Source: Opacimonas immobilis
Lineage (GTDB): Bacteria > Pseudomonadota > Gammaproteobacteria > Enterobacterales > Alteromonadaceae
Length of the DNA: 64,000 bases
Direction: 5' to 3'
Assembly: GCF_048282545.1 (NCBI RefSeq)
Contig: NZ_CP182485.1
Coordinates: 1,178,001 to 1,242,000, forward strand
The notes under the pieces are model-generated. The model did no database searches. It saw nothing but the letters and a program-made list of their open reading frames with translations, and had not been told where the DNA came from. Shown here one piece after another: positions 62,928 to 64,000 of this stretch (within the stretch, counting starts at the first letter, position 1; each line of letters begins with the position of its first letter). Both the position numbers and the translations under genes were made by a program.

Positions 62928-64000
62928 ATGTCTGATATGAAAGATGTATTCGTCCCTGACTTGGGTGAGGATTCGGTTGAAGTCATTGAAATTTGTGTGT
63001 CGGTTGGCGACAGTATTGATGCTGAAGACGCCATTGTCACAGTAGAGTCTGATAAAGCCTCTATGGATATCCCTGCACCGTTTGGTGGCAGCGTCAGTGA
63101 GATCTGTGTCGCGGTGGGGGATAAAATCTCAGAAGGGACGTTATTGGCAAAGATTGCCAGTGCTGACTCAGGAGATGCGACAGCAACTGAAGCGCCTGTG
63201 GCTAGTGAAGCGCCTGCGGTGGAAACAGTCCAAGCGGAGGCGCCGAGCGGTGAATCCATTATACAAGTCACTGTACCTGATATTGGCGGTGATGAAAATG
63301 TAGACGTTATTGAAGTATTAGTGGCTGTAGGCGATAGTGTTGATGCCGAAGATGGCTTGATTACGCTAGAGACTGACAAAGCGTCTATGGACGTACCATG
63401 CCCAGAGGCTGGTGTCGTTAAGGCGATTCATGCCGCGGTTGGTGATAAAGTTTCTGAAGGTTCCCTTGTCATAGACTTAGCTGTATCGACTGGGGCGACT
63501 GATTCTGCCACTGCGGCACAGCCTCATGTAACAGCTGAACCACTAGCCCAACCTGCACCAGCTGTGGTCGCAACATCTGCTGCTCAAAGCACCATTCAAG
63601 TGACTGTCCCTGACATTGGTGGTGATGAGAACGTCGATGTGATTGATGTATTAGTCGCAGTGGGTGATAAAGTTGAAGCCGAAGATGGTTTGATTACGCT
63701 AGAGACGGATAAAGCGTCTATGGACGTACCATGCCCAGAGGTGGGTATAGTCAAAGCGATTCACACGTCTGTAGGGGATAAAGTATCACAGGGCTCTTTG
63801 GTTATTGATTTAGAAGTTGCCGGGGCACCAGTTGTTGATACACCAGCGGCTCCTGCTCCGGCGCCACAAGCCACTGCGCCAGCTACGGCACCCGTTGTTA
63901 GTAAAGCACCACCTGTGCCACATCACCCGTCAGCGGGAGAGATCAAGCGTACTGGTCGTGTGCACGCATCACCTTCAGTGCGTCGTTTAGCCCGTGAGTT
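62928..64000 (+). CDS. aceF: Pyruvate dehydrogenase E2, dihydrolipoyl acetyltransferase (partial)
   Basis: Start of the E2 core subunit, cut by the right edge after 357 codons. Three lipoyl domains are visible, each with a lipoylated Lys in the DKAS motif (ESDKASMDIP, then ETDKASMDVP twice), joined by Ala/Pro-rich linkers. After the third linker the peripheral subunit-binding domain begins (VHASPSVRRLARE). Domains two and three are nearly identical at the DNA level (63261-63479 and 63594-63812), so the copy number may vary between strains. The catalytic domain is outside the window. Confidence 0.97.
   Translation, partial: MSDMKDVFVPDLGEDSVEVIEICVSVGDSIDAEDAIVTVESDKASMDIPAPFGGSVSEICVAVGDKISEGTLLAKIASADSGDATATEAPVASEAPAVETVQAEAPSGESIIQVTVPDIGGDENVDVIEVLVAVGDSVDAEDGLITLETDKASMDVPCPEAGVVKAIHAAVGDKVSEGSLVIDLAVSTGATDSATAAQPHVTAEPLAQPAPAVVATSAAQSTIQVTVPDIGGDENVDVIDVLVAVGDKVEAEDGLITLETDKASMDVPCPEVGIVKAIHTSVGDKVSQGSLVIDLEVAGAPVVDTPAAPAPAPQATAPATAPVVSKAPPVPHHPSAGEIKRTGRVHASPSVRRLARE
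63261..63812 (+). repeat. Duplicated lipoyl-domain coding repeats in aceF
   Basis: Two units of 219 bases, 63261-63479 and 63594-63812, start 333 bases apart and code lipoyl domains two and three. They share a 31-base identical stretch (63378-63408 and 63711-63741) and a 17-base one just before, while the first lipoyl domain is clearly more divergent. Confidence 0.85.

Noticed and set aside
62897..63379. 160-codon minus-strand frame opposite aceF
   Set aside because: Antisense to the repetitive lipoyl domains; its Ser/Thr repeats simply mirror the aceF codons.

Overview
The window is a gene-dense chromosomal segment from a gammaproteobacterium. Moderate-to-low GC, ZapD, AmpD/AmpE, Epd, a MetJ-type operator upstream of metK, a PdhR-type operator upstream of pdhR, MraZ-type repeats upstream of mraZ, SapC and a PrsK/PrsR pair together point to an Alteromonadales-like marine bacterium. 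The genus cannot be fixed from sequence alone. No rRNA, tRNA, CRISPR, insertion sequence or prophage is visible. Nearly every base is explained by housekeeping genes, and no gene-free stretch exceeds 300 bases.

Layout. 1-3486: yggT (cut by the left edge), proC, yggS, pilT, a small remnant of pilU, and a DUF2007 zinc-ribbon gene. 3498-6158: minus-strand operon ruvX, yqgE, gshB, rsmE. 6431-9373: mscS, an M48 lipoprotein protease, metK. 9673-14888: central carbon cluster tkt, epd, pgk and a class I (not class II) fructose-bisphosphate aldolase. 14885-24773: phosphate block with ppx and ppk on the minus strand facing away from pstC, pstA, pstB, phoU and a PiT-type phosphate carrier; pstS and phoBR are not here. 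24788-33440: accessory block with oxyR, a GAF-like protein, a FabH-like ketosynthase, the PrsK/PrsR two-component pair, a secreted hydrolase, a small membrane protein and SapC. 33689-50618: the division and cell wall (dcw) cluster mraZ, rsmH, ftsL, ftsI, murF, mraY, ftsW, murG, ddl, ftsQ, ftsA, ftsZ, lpxC, then an M23 peptidase and secA. 50618-59269: mutT, an aspartoacylase-family gene, yacG, zapD, coaE, pilD, pilC, pilA, nadC, a membrane aspartic protease, ampD, ampE. 59478-64000: pdhR, aceE and the start of aceF.

The most informative departures from expectation are absences. The dcw cluster has murF but lacks murE, murD and murC at all three usual positions, with tight junctions left behind. 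The pil genes are also reduced: pilU survives only as a start site and about 33 C-terminal codons, and pilB is missing between pilA and pilC. The retraction ATPase gene, prepilin peptidase, platform protein and pilin therefore remain without a local assembly ATPase.

Several regulatory sites fit known autoregulation: four 10-bp-phased repeats just after a sigma-70-like mraZ promoter, tandem MetJ-like boxes before metK, a PdhR-like palindrome before pdhR, and a well-spaced -35/-10 pair before lpxC. I saw no convincing wholly new multi-gene system. The best candidates for novelty are the missing Mur ligases, the eroded pilus loci, and the PrsK/PrsR block with its FabH-like and hydrolase neighbours.
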